From Tethya wilhelma (Eukaryota > Porifera > Demospongiae > Tethyida > Tethyidae), in NCBI GenBank assembly GCA_964030475.1, contig CAXIPT010000004.1, positions 3,898,211 to 3,962,210 on the forward strand: a stretch of DNA of 64,000 nt, given 5' to 3'. The translations under genes and the position numbers were made by a program. The number at the start of each line of letters is the position of its first letter. The stretch's first letter is position 1. Below the pieces are notes generated by a model. That model did no database searches. It was not told the DNA's origin and saw only the letters and a list, made by a program, of their open reading frames with translations. Positions 34,045-44,423 of this stretch are shown piece by piece.

Positions 34045-34655
34045 TGTACCACAAGCTATCAAGTACGATGTTATCACTCTAAAATCTGTAAAAAAAAAAC
34101 AATAAACGTGTGATCAACAAAAAACCAAAAGTATTTTATTTTGTTTACAAGATTATCTGTAGAATCTCTGCATAGTAAAAACTAAACGGTGAAAATCACT
34201 ACCAAGTAGTGATATCTGTGGCATCACCATGGTAATTAGTGTCAATTACCATGGTGATGCCACAGATATCACTACTTGGTCAATTACCATGGTGATGCCA
34301 CAGATATCACTACTCGGTAGTGATTTTCACCGTTTAGTTTTTTACAGTGCATGCTCTATATGAAAAGTGCTCTGGTACTTCGAGGTGTGCAGACACCATA
34401 TTGAAAGAAGAATGATATAAGAAGTATATAGTAGTACATACTCTTGACTTGCACGCGCATGTTTGTCTATATCATTCTTATTCTTTCAGTATGCATAGAT
34501 TCATAGATACATAGATAGAGCAGAGATTCTATAGATACATTCAATCTTGTAAACAATAAAATACTTCTTGTTTTTTGTTAATAAGTGTATTGGATTTTTT
34601 TTTGGAAGATTTTATAATGGGAGTAACAACATCGTACTTGATAGCTTGTGGTACA
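34045..34655. repeat. Nested palindromes
   Basis: Outer arms (TACCACAAGCTATCAAGTAC at 34055 against GTACTTGATAGCTTGTGGTA at 34634, ~125 bp) enclose a second palindrome at 34180-34346 (AAACTAAACGGTGAAAATC / GATTTTCACCGTTTAGTTT) and a small one (TGAAAGAAGAATGATATA / TATATCATTCTTATTC). The inner palindrome has a duplicated ATTACCATGGTGATGCC block and lies off-centre, as a later insertion would. Confidence 0.75.
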
Positions 34656-34872
34656 TCACAATCTATATTGTTAGAAATTCAATCTTGTTTGGACTGTACT
34701 TTGTCTCCTCAACAGCCCAGTTCCTCATCATCAAGTTTTAGCATCCAACTGTTCAGTCTTAGGAAAACAGCTCATATACTACCATCCGGCTCTGTTGCTG
34801 TATCGGATTCATCTTGACGGTCCACCTGAAAGCCAGCCAGTTCATAGACACTTTATTTTCCGGCATTGATAT

Positions 34873-35103
34873 AACAAGTATAAAAAACATTCCCAGTACA
34901 GTACATAGGAATGGCACGGATGCCCCATTAACATAATACAATATTTATGCGAATAACTCTCCAAAAACTGGGCGCTTGACTCCAAAAGGCTTCTTAAGCT
35001 ACTTTAGCTCTTTCTCTTTCTAATGAGCCAAAAATCATGGTCTAAAATCATCACTAAAGTACCAAACTAAAATATGCCAAACCTCTAATTTTCTCCATCT
35101 GGC
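34873..35103 (+). mobile_element. Family 1 element, truncated copy
   Basis: ACAAGTATAAAAAACATT followed by a shortened palindrome CCCAGTACAGTAC, AGGAATGGCACGGATGCCCC and the body up to TTTTCTCCATCT, where it stops at an unrelated foldback half. Confidence 0.7.
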
Positions 35104-35105
35104 TG

Positions 35106-35390
35106 CCTATGCCTTAATTTTTTTTGAAATTTATTGTAATGTGTGTAGCTCCTAAATGATTACCATAGCAACACATACAGATGTAAACCAAACTTGCCTC
35201 AACATGTTCGTCCAGTTAATTTGGTCATGTGACATGCATATCATGAATAATTAAGATATTGTGTTTTTATGAATAATTATGCAATCGTGAATATATATGG
35301 TTGCTAAAGCTACCAAATCGTTTTGGTGAGTCGTCTTACATTTGAGTATCTCAATCTGAACTGGGACCCAACAATTATATGCACATAATT
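35106..35390 (-). mobile_element. Half copy of the CCATGG foldback family, reverse
   Basis: TAGCTCCTAAATGATTACC, AGCAACACATACAG, GGTCATGTGACATGC, GGTTGCTAAAGCTACC and CTGAACTGGGACCCAAC in reverse order to the left arm of the large foldback. Weakly conserved. Confidence 0.45.
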
Positions 35391-35414
35391 ATAATTTTAT
35401 TGACCAAAAGGCAG

Positions 35415-35702
35415 TCACACATAGTGTACTACATGTACAAAACTGCTTATATCTTTATGCACATATAATGGGTCCCAGTTTTCAGGGCAGATTAATTGGG
35501 ATACTCTAAGGTTAGATCTAGCAATTTTCGAAACTTTGAATAACTTGTCATGTCCTGGTTTTCCAGCAGGTATCCAGTCCTCATTATTTACCAAATATAT
35601 AAATGAAACAACTACTCGAAACGGACAAGACTCAGTATTGACGATATTCCCGTAGTAGCGATTAGAGGATGCTTTGTTTGCCAATACATTTCCAGTTGTG
35701 GT
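35415..35702 (-). other. Coding-like open frame, unidentified
   Basis: The minus-strand frame includes NRYYGNIVNTESCPFRVVV and NEDWIPAGKPGHDKLFKVSK, balanced in composition and unlike the surrounding repeats. No start, splice site or domain can be fixed. It may be a further part of the degraded gene at 35937-36521 or an unrelated exon. Confidence 0.3.
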
Positions 35703-35936
35703 GATTTAATAATACCCATTAGTATTAGTAAACCAACAGAAGGCCTTCATTTCAGGTAAAGTTGTATTGTACCATGGCGAGCATGTAGTGTGCTGGCAGT
35801 GTTTGCTGCAGCATAATGGTTTTGAGTTGCCAAACCTCTGGAATGAAGTAGCGAGCAGTCGGACCAAGTGTGCCTGTATAAGGGTAGCTCACAGAAGATG
35901 GTTCTCATTTTTACATGCCTTGTTGTTCCTTACAGG

Positions 35937-36521
35937 CTCCAGCATGACTTCCTCTTCCCGATCCACAGCCACGCCCTCGGTCTTGACTCCTTACAAGTCC
36001 ATGACCTCTTCCACTTCCAGATCCATGGTTGTGTTCCCGACCTCACCCTCTTCGTACAGGAGTGGTGTCTACTGGCTTCTTGCAATTCACAGCCTTTGTG
36101 CTCAGCTCATTAGAAGAATCTTGCCTTCTCATTGGTGGAAGACTAGATCTATTCAGTAGACTTGGGTCAGATTCATTGCCCATTATAGTAGTACTAGCTG
36201 CTCCCTCATGGTCAAAATAAATTATTTTACTATCATCAGTACACATACTCACTCTTTCTGACTCAGTATGGCTATATACAATCCATTCTTCTGGTCCATC
36301 GTTTGTTATTGTCATGATTGTGTATTGTCATCTCTATTCTAAGCAATTCCAGAGCCACTGTTTCTACCACAGGATCGGCAAGGTGAGCGTAAAAAAGTCT
36401 TCTTGACTTGATTCACCATCTGAGAGTGATCCATAGTCACTGCACTCTCTAGAACTTTTTCCAAAGCAAGCGAATGGCTAGCCATTTCGATTACGTGTAT
36501 GGTTACTATGCAGAAATGCAT
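35937..36521 (-). pseudogene. Degraded gene with Arg/Gly-rich tail, unidentified
   Basis: Minus strand. First frame from 36521: MASHSLALEKVLESAVTMDH then QMVNQVKKTF. One T too many in a T run near 36395 breaks it; the other frame continues AHLADPVVETVALELLRIEM. A third frame (36315-36043) holds NDGPEEWIVYSHTESERV and a Ser/Arg-rich stretch ending VRRG, stop TGA, then, in the same frame, GSGSGRGHGLVRSQDRGRG up to 35937. A single stop inside an RG-rich region plus frameshifts mark a pseudogene. RG boxes suggest an RNA-binding or methylarginine-bearing protein; I cannot name it. Confidence 0.45.
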
Positions 36522-36529
36522 TCCTCTAT

Positions 36530-37296
36530 TTTCCTTAGCAATGCATTCTCCCCCGCCACCCCCCTCCGAAACAGCAAATGATTAATTTGAAATTAGCAAT
36601 TGCTAACCTTCACAACAGTATGCATAATATTACGAAAAATTCTATTTTTGCGGGTCATGTATGAAAACCGCCATTGGCGGCTACACATCGGTGAAAAGAT
36701 TAAAGCCTAATTAAAAGTTAAATCAATCTAAGAGTGAGCATACAGCATCAAACTTAGACAATTGGTACATAACAAGGATTGCAATGTCCACACAAAGTTT
36801 TTCATAATTAAGCAATTGCTCCTTTTGTTCAAGGAAATGCTGTGGGAATACTATACCCCCATATTTGGATGATGTATTAATTACGTTAATTAATAATGAG
36901 CCACCCCAGCGATTAATCAATTAGCAATGACAATTTTCTAATCAAAGTGCACCATTTAAAATTGTCTCTCTCCATAACCTTAATTTTGTGCTAGGGTGAT
37001 TAATCTATATTAGATAGCACCAAAAAACTTAATAATTATAACCTTGAGTTATGTGCATATTTATAGTCACATGATTATAAATATGCACATATCAAATTTT
37101 AAATTCAACAATGGTCCCTAAGGACAGACCTATAATTTTTATCCTGAATTTTTGAATTAACACAGTAACTGTTATGCCTTAATGCAATTGAGGACCAAGG
37201 TGATTAGACAAAAATTGGTGTCAGATAGAGTAAGTGTATTATGAATTAGTTGCCATTTCTAAAGTGGTAGACCTAAACAAACAAAAAAAATTGAGC
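36530..37296. other. Gene-free AT-rich stretch
   Basis: Contains the hairpin at 37050-37091 and nothing else that I recognise. Confidence 0.5.
37050..37091. repeat. Short near-perfect hairpin
   Basis: TATGTGCATATTTATA pairs with TATAAATATGCACATA around GTCACATGAT. It lies within a longer unresolved AT-rich stretch; function unknown. Confidence 0.7.
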
Positions 37297-37560
37297 ATCT
37301 ATTCTCAGCACAGCAGACATAGGAGATGGCCAATACAAATATCCTGTGAACAACTATGCGAACAACTGAGTGCTTGGCACCAAGCTACTATTTTGCTCAT
37401 ACTCTTTTAACAAGCCTAAATAATGCCCTAAAACCATTGCTAAAGTAAAATATGCCAAACCCCCAATCTTCTCCTTCTTCTAGGTTATTCCAGAATTTCT
37501 CAAAAACTGTTCACTTTAGGAGCTGATTCTTAAACTTAGTTTCTTTGTCTTCAGTCCGAG
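37297..37560 (+). mobile_element. Family 1 element, highly degenerate copy
   Basis: Recognisable words only: AATACAAATATCC, AACTGAGTGCTTGGC, AAGCCTAAATAATG, ATATGCCAAACCCCC and GGAGCTGATTCTT in the family 1 order. The palindrome has decayed. Confidence 0.55.
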
Positions 37561-37649
37561 TGAGCCGGCTATACCTATGTTATCCAATAATGCTTCTCCA
37601 AGGCACTCTGGTGGCACATCTCTTTCTCCAGAATGTACTATTGCTGATG

Positions 37650-37698
<49 letters not shown>

Positions 37699-37714
37699 CA
37701 CACACACACACACA
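37650..37714. repeat. (CA)n microsatellite
   Basis: About 32 CA units with one CG interruption near 37691. Confidence 0.9.
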
Positions 37715-37826
37715 ACTTTGCTTTTAGTAACATTATACATTAATTATTACACTGTGATTTGATTTATAAGCTTTTTTATAGTTATCCATAAAAATAATGG
37801 TTAATTCTTAATTCTGGGTGTTTAGG

Positions 37827-37950
37827 TACTGTCCACCAGCAAGGAGAAATCATCTATGGTTCAACAACTTGGGCAGATTAGGAGAAATGCAACAGAAACC
37901 GAATCTTACAGAAAAGACTACACAATGTCATGTGAGCCACTGCAATAGTA
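37827..37950 (+). other. Exon-like open segment, unidentified
   Basis: After a TGTTTAG acceptor-like site, a frame reads STSKEKSSMVQQLGQIRRN and ends at TAG 37948-37950. Upstream at 37570-37640 another stretch (SNNASPRHSGGTSLSPE) looks coding but has no GT donor before the CA repeat. Could be a terminal exon of a decayed gene. Confidence 0.2.
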
Positions 37951-38152
37951 TTAATGTTCATCGCATATTTTATGATGTTGTGTATGATTTTGTGTCCGCA
38001 TATCTACCAATACCACGTGCCAGTATAGAAATCATGTATATATATAAATGATTTGGTTGGGGATGTCATGCTTGACCTCATAAATGTTTTATTAGTCTTG
38101 TTCATTGTATATCAATACATGCATGGCAGTTCCTGACGACCTTGATGTCAAA

Positions 38153-38356
38153 ATGAAGTTGATACTTATAATGGCAGTCATATTGATTGTAAGAGAAATA
38201 GCTTATAATTCAATCTCTATAGACACATTAATTATAACTATAATATTATATAACATTATACAGAACAGAAGTGTTGAAAATTATGCTCTCAGAGTCCATT
38301 ACAATTATTCTAGTGGTGGTTATTATGGAGGCTTTTACAGTTTCAGTCCCCCTTAG
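38153..38356 (+). CDS. Candidate short secreted peptide with a 75-nt intron
   Basis: ATG 38153, hydrophobic MKLILIMAVILI, GTAAGA donor at 38189 and ATACAG acceptor at 38263, then a second exon (38264-38356) with a Tyr/Gly/Ser-rich end (YNYSSGGYYGGFY) and stop TAG. Spliced product 42 aa. The 75-nt intron is a multiple of three with no stop, so unspliced RNA would also be open. No homologue is recognised and no poly(A) signal seen nearby, so this is a weak call. Confidence 0.3.
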   Translation: MKLILIMAVILIVREIAYNSISIDTLIITIILYNIIQNRSVENYALRVHYNYSSGGYYGGFYSFSPP

Positions 38357-38847
38357 CTGAGGAATTGGTGTGTCCCCATGTATTGACTGAGCTGAATGTG
38401 CAACTTATTACGTATCTGTACATGTTGCCCACAGAACTCGTCTTATTTGAAGCCTGTTATATAATAATGATGTTTTGTTTGTTTGTTTGTTTGTTAAGTG
38501 TGTGTTTCTGCTGTGTATTCTTTACATGTTCCTATTAATTGTTTGTCCTTCTTTATGTGTACCTCTTGTTGGCATGGTCAAATTACAATTATATACAACG
38601 ATTAGTAATGTACTTTCACCTCAGTATACGTAATTAATGAGTGCTTTTGTCATTCAGGATTTAGATTAGTGATACAGAATTGAGTCACTTCAAGTCAACA
38701 ATTATTATTATTATTGTTATAATTAAGCCTCGGCGCGTGCGTAGCACGTGCAGAGGGTTGCAGGATCTAGGAGAGGCTGGGCACGAGACTAATTTTGCTC
38801 TGGTCGTTTTCAGTGTGTGTGCGTCTGTCTGTTACGGGATTATAACT

Positions 38848-38943
38848 AGTGCACTGGAGAACCCAAGAACCTTTCCCACTAAAACTAATGGAGAACCCAA
38901 GAACCTTTCCCACTAAAACTAGTGGAGAACCCAAGAACCTTCT
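38848..38943. repeat. 33-bp minisatellite, ~2.8 copies
   Basis: Unit contains TGGAGAACCCAAGAACC and TTTCCCACTAAAACTA. It follows a dispersed block (CCTCGGCGCGTGCG ... GTCTGTCTGTTACGGG, from 38727) that has relatives at 31030 and 43790. Confidence 0.85.
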
Positions 38944-39957
38944 AAATTCTGCCAATAGTGCAGCAAGCAGGCTAGTAGCTCTGACCTCTTCTGGTGTTAG
39001 CTAGAGTATGGGAACTGTAAACTGAACTTCTCTTGAAGCATTAGAGTCAAGAAGCCTAACATCTAATTTTGCTGTGGCATAGAAATAGTTGCAGTCACTA
39101 GAAAGCTTAATAATGTGTATATAAACTTAGATCTCTTCAAGCTGATCGCAATGGTACCAACCCCAGCTCAATACGACCTTCCTAGACTGAGATATGACTA
39201 CATATACTGGTCATACAACAAATTCTTGACCATTTGCTAATTTTACTAATCCTATGATTTCGTTTGTGATTTACATCTGGGATAATAATTCTTGAAACGC
39301 TTTAAACAAAGGAATAGCTCTTTAAGAGACCCCCCAAATTAAAGCAAGCCATCTGTTCCTCCTAGAACTGAGTTTAAGAAATAATTTATTGGCTAGAGAG
39401 TTGTTAAGTGACTCCATCCGTACCATGAATAGTTATCTTTTGATTTCTTTCGTAAGAGCATACTTTTGTTGATCTCCTGCTGTTTGAGATACCCCATTTA
39501 TCCAATGTATAAATACTTCTTGAGGCTATTATCTGCACTTCTGAGTGTTTCTTTAACAGTTGTATACACTATGTTATCTTTGAAGGCTGTGTAGTCAATG
39601 GCAGTGTACTGTGTAGTCTTGTCTTCTTCTGGTGACATTATTTATGTATTGACATAACAAGCATGGCTGAAATACTCACTGTAGTTTTCAGATGTTCCAT
39701 GCAGGCTGGTTTGCAAAATTCCTTACTTTTCTATCTTTTCTATATATACTACATCAGAGTTCGACTGATGGTACAAACTCTACACTTCTTTTATAGCTAC
39801 CATATTAACCTGAGAGAACTCTGTACAAAAACTGCAACTCTGTACAAAAACTGTTGTTAAGTACTCTTCACTAAAAGTAGAAAAGTAGTTGCAAATACTT
39901 ACTGACTAGTACTGACACTATTGTGGCCACATGGTTTCAATTCAATTAGATACTACT
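38944..39957. other. Gene-free stretch
   Basis: Short frames only; no motif or repeat partner noticed. Confidence 0.5.
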
Positions 39958-40215
39958 CGGGTCGCCAGTCAGAGCAACAGTGTGTGTGTATGTGTAAACT
40001 CTGCCTACAAGACCCGAAAACAGGTTGCCAGTCAGAGCCAATAGAAACAACAGTGCGTGTGTGAAACTCAGCCTACAACAAGTCGCCGGTCAGAGCAAAT
40101 GGAAACAGTGTGTGTGTGCGTGAGTGAAACTCTGCCTACAAGCTTAATACCCAAAAACAGGTTGCCAGTCAGAAATAATACTGTCTATTGTGTAAGTTGC
40201 CTACAAGATGCATGC
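39958..40215. repeat. Imperfect ~60-80-bp tandem repeat, four copies
   Basis: CAGGTTGCCAGTCAGAG / AGTCGCCGGTCAGAGC and GTGTGAAACTCTGCCTACAA recur four times just before the family 1 copy at 40243. Confidence 0.75.
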
Positions 40216-40242
40216 AGACCCAGTCAACTTCTCAAAACACAA

Positions 40243-41298
40243 ATTCCCAGTATGGTAGTACTGGGTACACAGGAATGGCACAGATGCCCCATTAGTGCAA
40301 TACAAATATTCACGCGAATAACTCTTCAAAAACTGAGCGCTTGGCACTAAAAGGCTTCTCAAGCTGCTATTTAGCTCATTCTCTTTCTAACAAGCCTAAA
40401 AACATGGCCTAAAACCATCGCTGAAGTACCAAACTAAACTATGCCAAACCTCCAATTTTCTCCATCTTCTTCTTCTTCTTCTTCTTCTTCTTATTCTTCT
40501 ATGTTGGCAAGGCTTTTCTCAGAGATCGCTCGCTTTCAGAAGCTGATTCTTGAACAAATAAACTTGGTATCTTTGTCTTCAGTCACTTTTGCCATCGGTT
40601 TTTCATGTCTCTTGTCCAGTCGCTAGATACAAGACAGAAAGTGCCTTCTCCATATGGCCACCATTAATTTCTAAACTCATGCATTATTCATGAATACTTG
40701 GGAATTCAAGTTGACGACCCTTTCCACATAGGCAAGTGTGCGTTATTTGGAATTCACAGCTTACCTGACTAGTGCTGAACTCCAGAGCTCTGGCTGAACT
40801 CTACCTTTCTTCAATAATCTTGCTACTATTGAATAAGCAACTTAGCACTGAAGGCAACAAAGATTTGTGATGCCACTGCTCCACCTGCAGTGATGCCAGG
40901 TCCTGCAAATTCAGTTGAAGCTAGCAGCTAGGACATGTACCATCACACATTTCAGCATTCAGTTGGACACACACACTGATACACACGGCACAAACTCATT
41001 GATAGAATTGTGAAAAAATTAGAGCAAACAAGATTAAAAAACATTGAAATGTAATGAGACGGCACAGGAATGGCCAAATCATAAAAAAGAAAGCAAACAA
41101 GTGGAATGGCTGTTAGAGTGTGTAAAGAATTCTTCCTGTGGGCAAAATGAAGGACTTGACACAGTAAAAAGACTATTACATGCAGCCCATATAGAAGGAT
41201 TCTGCACACACTCTAACAGCCATTCCACTTGTTTGCTTTCTTTTTTATGATTTGGCCATTCCTGTGTCTCATTACATTTCAAAGTTTTTTATTCTTGT
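40243..41298 (+). mobile_element. Family 1 element, complete copy (hairpin type A variant)
   Basis: CCCAGTATGGTAGTACTGGG, AGGAATGGCACAGATGCCCC, (CTT)n at about 40467-40499, body, and a hairpin at about 41028-41298 with arms GACGGCACAGGAATGGCC and GGCCATTCCTGTGTCTC. About 1,055 bp. Confidence 0.8.
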
Positions 41299-41644
41299 TA
41301 AATCTATTGCTATACCTGATTTTTAGCATGTAACTTCAAATGCAGACAAAGAAGTATTCAGACATAAACAGTTTGTATACTACAGCAAAATTACACTTAA
41401 GCTTGTCTATGTGCAGGGCAGGCGCACTACTATTCACCGAGTCCCAGGAGTACAAAAGGATGGTAGAAGCGTGACACATCTCTTCTGCAAATGGAGTTGT
41501 TCTTCATTCTTGGCACCCAACTTTCACCACAAGCCCTCCAAGTAGGTAGGGTCAAATAATTTTCCATTAATCTAGTCCGTAGTTTCATTAAACAGGAAGT
41601 CTGTGGATGTCATGTCCAGCGTTGTATGGGCCATTTCTGGAAGC

Positions 41645-41989
41645 AGGCTACACAACTCAGTTACGGCATACACACACAAACTCAAATGTGATTTGTAGAG
41701 TACAGATATGATAAAAAAAATGAGAACAAACAAGTAAAACATTGGAAATTTAATGTGATTAGACACAGCAGGACATTAGAAAAGCAAACAAGATATGGAA
41801 TGACTGTTATAGTGTGTAAGAAATTTTTCCAGTAGGCAAAATAAGAAGCTCAATATGGAGAGTGTTACATGCAGCCCATACAAGAAGATTTCTGCATACA
41901 CTCTAACAGCCATTCCATATAATTATTGTTTGCTTTCTTTTTACAATTTTAGCTATTTCTGTGTCTCATTACATTTCAAATGTTTCATG
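41645..41989 (+). mobile_element. Family 1 element, 3' part with hairpin
   Basis: Contains the ACACACAAACTCAAATGTG segment, GAGAACAAACAAGTAAAAC and a diverged type A foldback (arms around ATGGAATGACTGTTATAG and CTCTAACAGCCATTCCAT). The upstream body is absent. Confidence 0.65.
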
Positions 41990-42068
41990 GTTTAATTTGT
42001 ATTCTGAACTTCCAAACCATGTAATAACACTTTTGCTAGATGGATATAGTAACTTCCGAAACTCCATC

Positions 42069-42075
42069 TATAAAA
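42069..42075 (+). promoter_or_regulatory. TATA box of secreted cysteine-rich gene
   Basis: TATAAAA lies 95 bp before the ATG. The same TCTATAAA context occurs upstream of the minus-strand paralogue, followed in both by the shared stretch AATCAAAAGCATCTTC and a GAGAATAAT motif, so the proximal promoter and 5' leader are conserved between the two copies. Confidence 0.7.
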
Positions 42076-42163
42076 CAGTGACAATAATAATCAAAAGCAT
42101 CTTCAAAGTAAACCTTGAAGAGAATAATTGAACATCTGTCTACTTCAGTGATCATCATTCAAC

Positions 42164-43549
42164 ATGAAGACTGTATTTGGAATTATGCTTCTTGCTAGCC
42201 TTGTGGCTGCTGTGTTCTCTAGTTGTCAAGAATATACCTTTGTAAATCAAACTCCACAAGGACAACTGTATTCCACTCCTGCTTATTATGGTATGTTATG
42301 CTATCTATTGTATTACACTTATACTAGGACGTTATGGGAATACACGAGGTAATATAATCAGAGTAAGCCCTCATGCTCCGACCTCAGGTTTACCATGCGA
42401 TATTATCAAGTGTAGTTTGATAATACTCACTTATTGGTAGGACACACTAGTACTTTTTATCCTAGAGTTTTGCTGCTTGCTTTCCACTAAGTGTAGTTCA
42501 GGCTCACTCTAGCTCTAGTAGACAGTTGAGACTTGAATAATTGTGACCTGAAATTTCCACTCAAAAATTTGAACTTGAAACAAAACAATCCTGTAGAGAA
42601 TAGCGACATGAACGTTCTAAAGCTCACGGTGGCAAGCACTGTAGTCTCTTTACACTAGCTGTTCTAAACATTAAGTCTGACAAGTAGAAGGAAATACGAC
42701 TATACATCTGCATGTGCAAGAAGGAAAGTTAAACAAGGCAAGCTGGAAATCATGCAGTATATATTTCGCTATGTTCTTCATATGCACATGCAGTACAGTG
42801 CATGTTTTTAATCTAGAGAGTACAATTTCAAGTGTACCAACTCCACAACAGCTCGTACATTTGTTTATCGAACATTTTGGTGCATGTATTATGAGAAAAT
42901 GTCACCATGGTAACACTTTTGTAACAGCCAGATAGACATCCAAAAGGCTCTTGTTTTATTACTAAATGGACTGTATTGCATATTATACAAATTTATTTGC
43001 AATTTGGTTAAAATTAATTATAATGGATTTCAATTATCACAGATTCCAACCAGGGCAAACTGTGTATCGCTAATCCCTACATAGCGTTTAGCTGTCAAAA
43101 TGGTGGTGGATGTGATGCTTATCAAGGTGTAACTCTCTGCTTTGACAGTAATACTAGTAAGTATAGCATCTTAAAGTGAAGATCATAATTAGGTATTAAT
43201 AAACTAATGATCAGTTGAAGACAGCTGTAAGTATAGTACCCTTTGAATGCTATTGGTTTAATCATCTGTTGCTGCATTTACTCTAGACAGTCTCTGTATA
43301 AGCAGTGTTAATCCATCCTATGGTACCTCTGCTTATGGATCATACAGCTGCAGTAAGTTTACTGTTGCAACAATAATATTATGTAATATAATTGATTCAG
43401 AAGTTCAATATGATAATAATATAAATAATATGTTGTTTAATTTTTAAGTTGAAGGAATTATTATAACCTTAAGTGTTTTTGCTTGTCATGATGTGACTGT
43501 AGTGTGTTATCTATTATAATATATTGCAGCTAGTGATCTGGGCTGCTAA
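42164..43549 (+). CDS. Small secreted cysteine-rich protein, four exons, 108 aa
   Basis: Exons 42164-42290, 43043-43156, 43287-43352 and 43530-43549 join in frame; all three introns are phase 1, with GTATGT, GTAAGT and GTAAGT donors and AG acceptors. The 108-residue product begins with a signal peptide (MKTVFGIMLLASLVAAVFSS). The predicted mature chain is short and polar, with eight cysteines (motifs GKLCIAN, FSCQNGGGCDA, VTLCFDS, SLCISS, YSCTSDLGC) and ends in Cys. Even cysteine number and secretion suggest four disulfides. A TATA box lies 95 bp upstream and AATAAA 52 bp downstream of the stop. A paralogue lies on the minus strand at 26230-26793. I do not recognise the family; a matrix, immune or defence peptide are all possible, and nothing in the sequence decides between them. 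Confidence 0.85.
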
Positions 43550-43600
43550 ATCATTTGGATACCAAAGTGATCAAGTTGAACGAAGAGAATTAAGACATAC

Positions 43601-43606
43601 AATAAA
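43601..43606 (+). promoter_or_regulatory. Poly(A) signal of secreted cysteine-rich gene
   Basis: Canonical AATAAA 52 bp after the TAA stop of the four-exon gene, supporting the 3' end of that model. Confidence 0.65.
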
Positions 43607-43789
43607 GCTATTAGGCCCCACTTTGGACTTAAATCATATTCATTGATGTAGGCTTTTTTTGCTATATAATTATAATTGCTGTCAATTTGAAATTAATTTT
43701 TTTTGCATAGTTTACAGTCTAACTCTGACTCCAAATGTGAGCAATAGGGTATAATTTAATAGCCCTAGTATAATACGCGGAGAAGCTAA

Positions 43790-43950
43790 CTGTCTGTCTG
43801 TTCAATCGAAATCTCACAAAAGGCAGCTTTAGCAACAAAATTGATGGTACTTACGTTCATAAACCTGAATGATCTTGTAGAATTACATTTTTTTGCTGAC
43901 CAAAACACTGTAGTTGCCGAGATTTGTGCTTCTTTTTAGCCCTTAGCTTT
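43790..43950. repeat. Dispersed block K, copy 3
   Basis: CTGTCTGTCTGTTCAATCG, GATGGTACTTACGTTCATAA, GATCTTGTAGAAT and TTTGTGCTTCT in the order of the block at 31030. Confidence 0.5.
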
Positions 43951-44220
43951 GAGGCCATGCCTACTGATTTATCTAAATCCGTGTTGAATTCAATGATGCT
44001 GATGCTGCTGTCGTTGTTGAATAGTGTTGCTTGGCAAGACAGACAGGAGTTGGCCTACTTTCTATGTAAGCATAGATGTATTGACATGTATACAGTATAG
44101 TGTGGCCCGACATTGGCTGCATGCATAGCCACTGACATAGCAGTCTCAGGTACTATGATGAGGTGTCCTTGCTAAATTTTGTACTGATTTATCTATCTGC
44201 TGAGCATTTCAGTACATGCC

Positions 44221-44418
44221 CAGTGGCGTAGGGAGGGGGGGTGCTTTGGGTGCCCTTTGCCGCTGACCGGAAGCGCAAAATTATTTAATAATTGGATTTA
44301 TCAATAAGTAATCAAGCTTTTAGAATCACTTTTTCTTACTTGTTTGTTGTTAGAAGCTATTTTCCAAGCTCATTTATGTCTAAGCTCTTGATAAACAAAC
44401 TTCAGAACCGTTCCCCTG
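44221..44418 (+). mobile_element. CAGTGGCG-ended TIR element, internally deleted (198 bp)
   Basis: Left end identical to 23767 for about 190 bp, then a jump from GAACCGTT to the terminal CCCCTG. TSD ATGCC at 44216-44220 and 44419-44423 shows that it is a complete, internally deleted insertion. Confidence 0.85.
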
Positions 44419-44423
44419 ATGCC

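Noticed and set aside
35767..36220. Plus-strand open frames of 60-130 codons
   Set aside because: Ser/Arg-rich shadows of the RG-rich minus-strand pseudogene.
37516..37762. Open frames with His-Thr or Val-Cys repeats
   Set aside because: Translations of the (CA)n microsatellite at 37650-37714.
42164..43549. Calling the eight-cysteine secreted protein a toxin
   Set aside because: Signal peptide and cysteines alone do not show toxicity; no known toxin scaffold was recognised.
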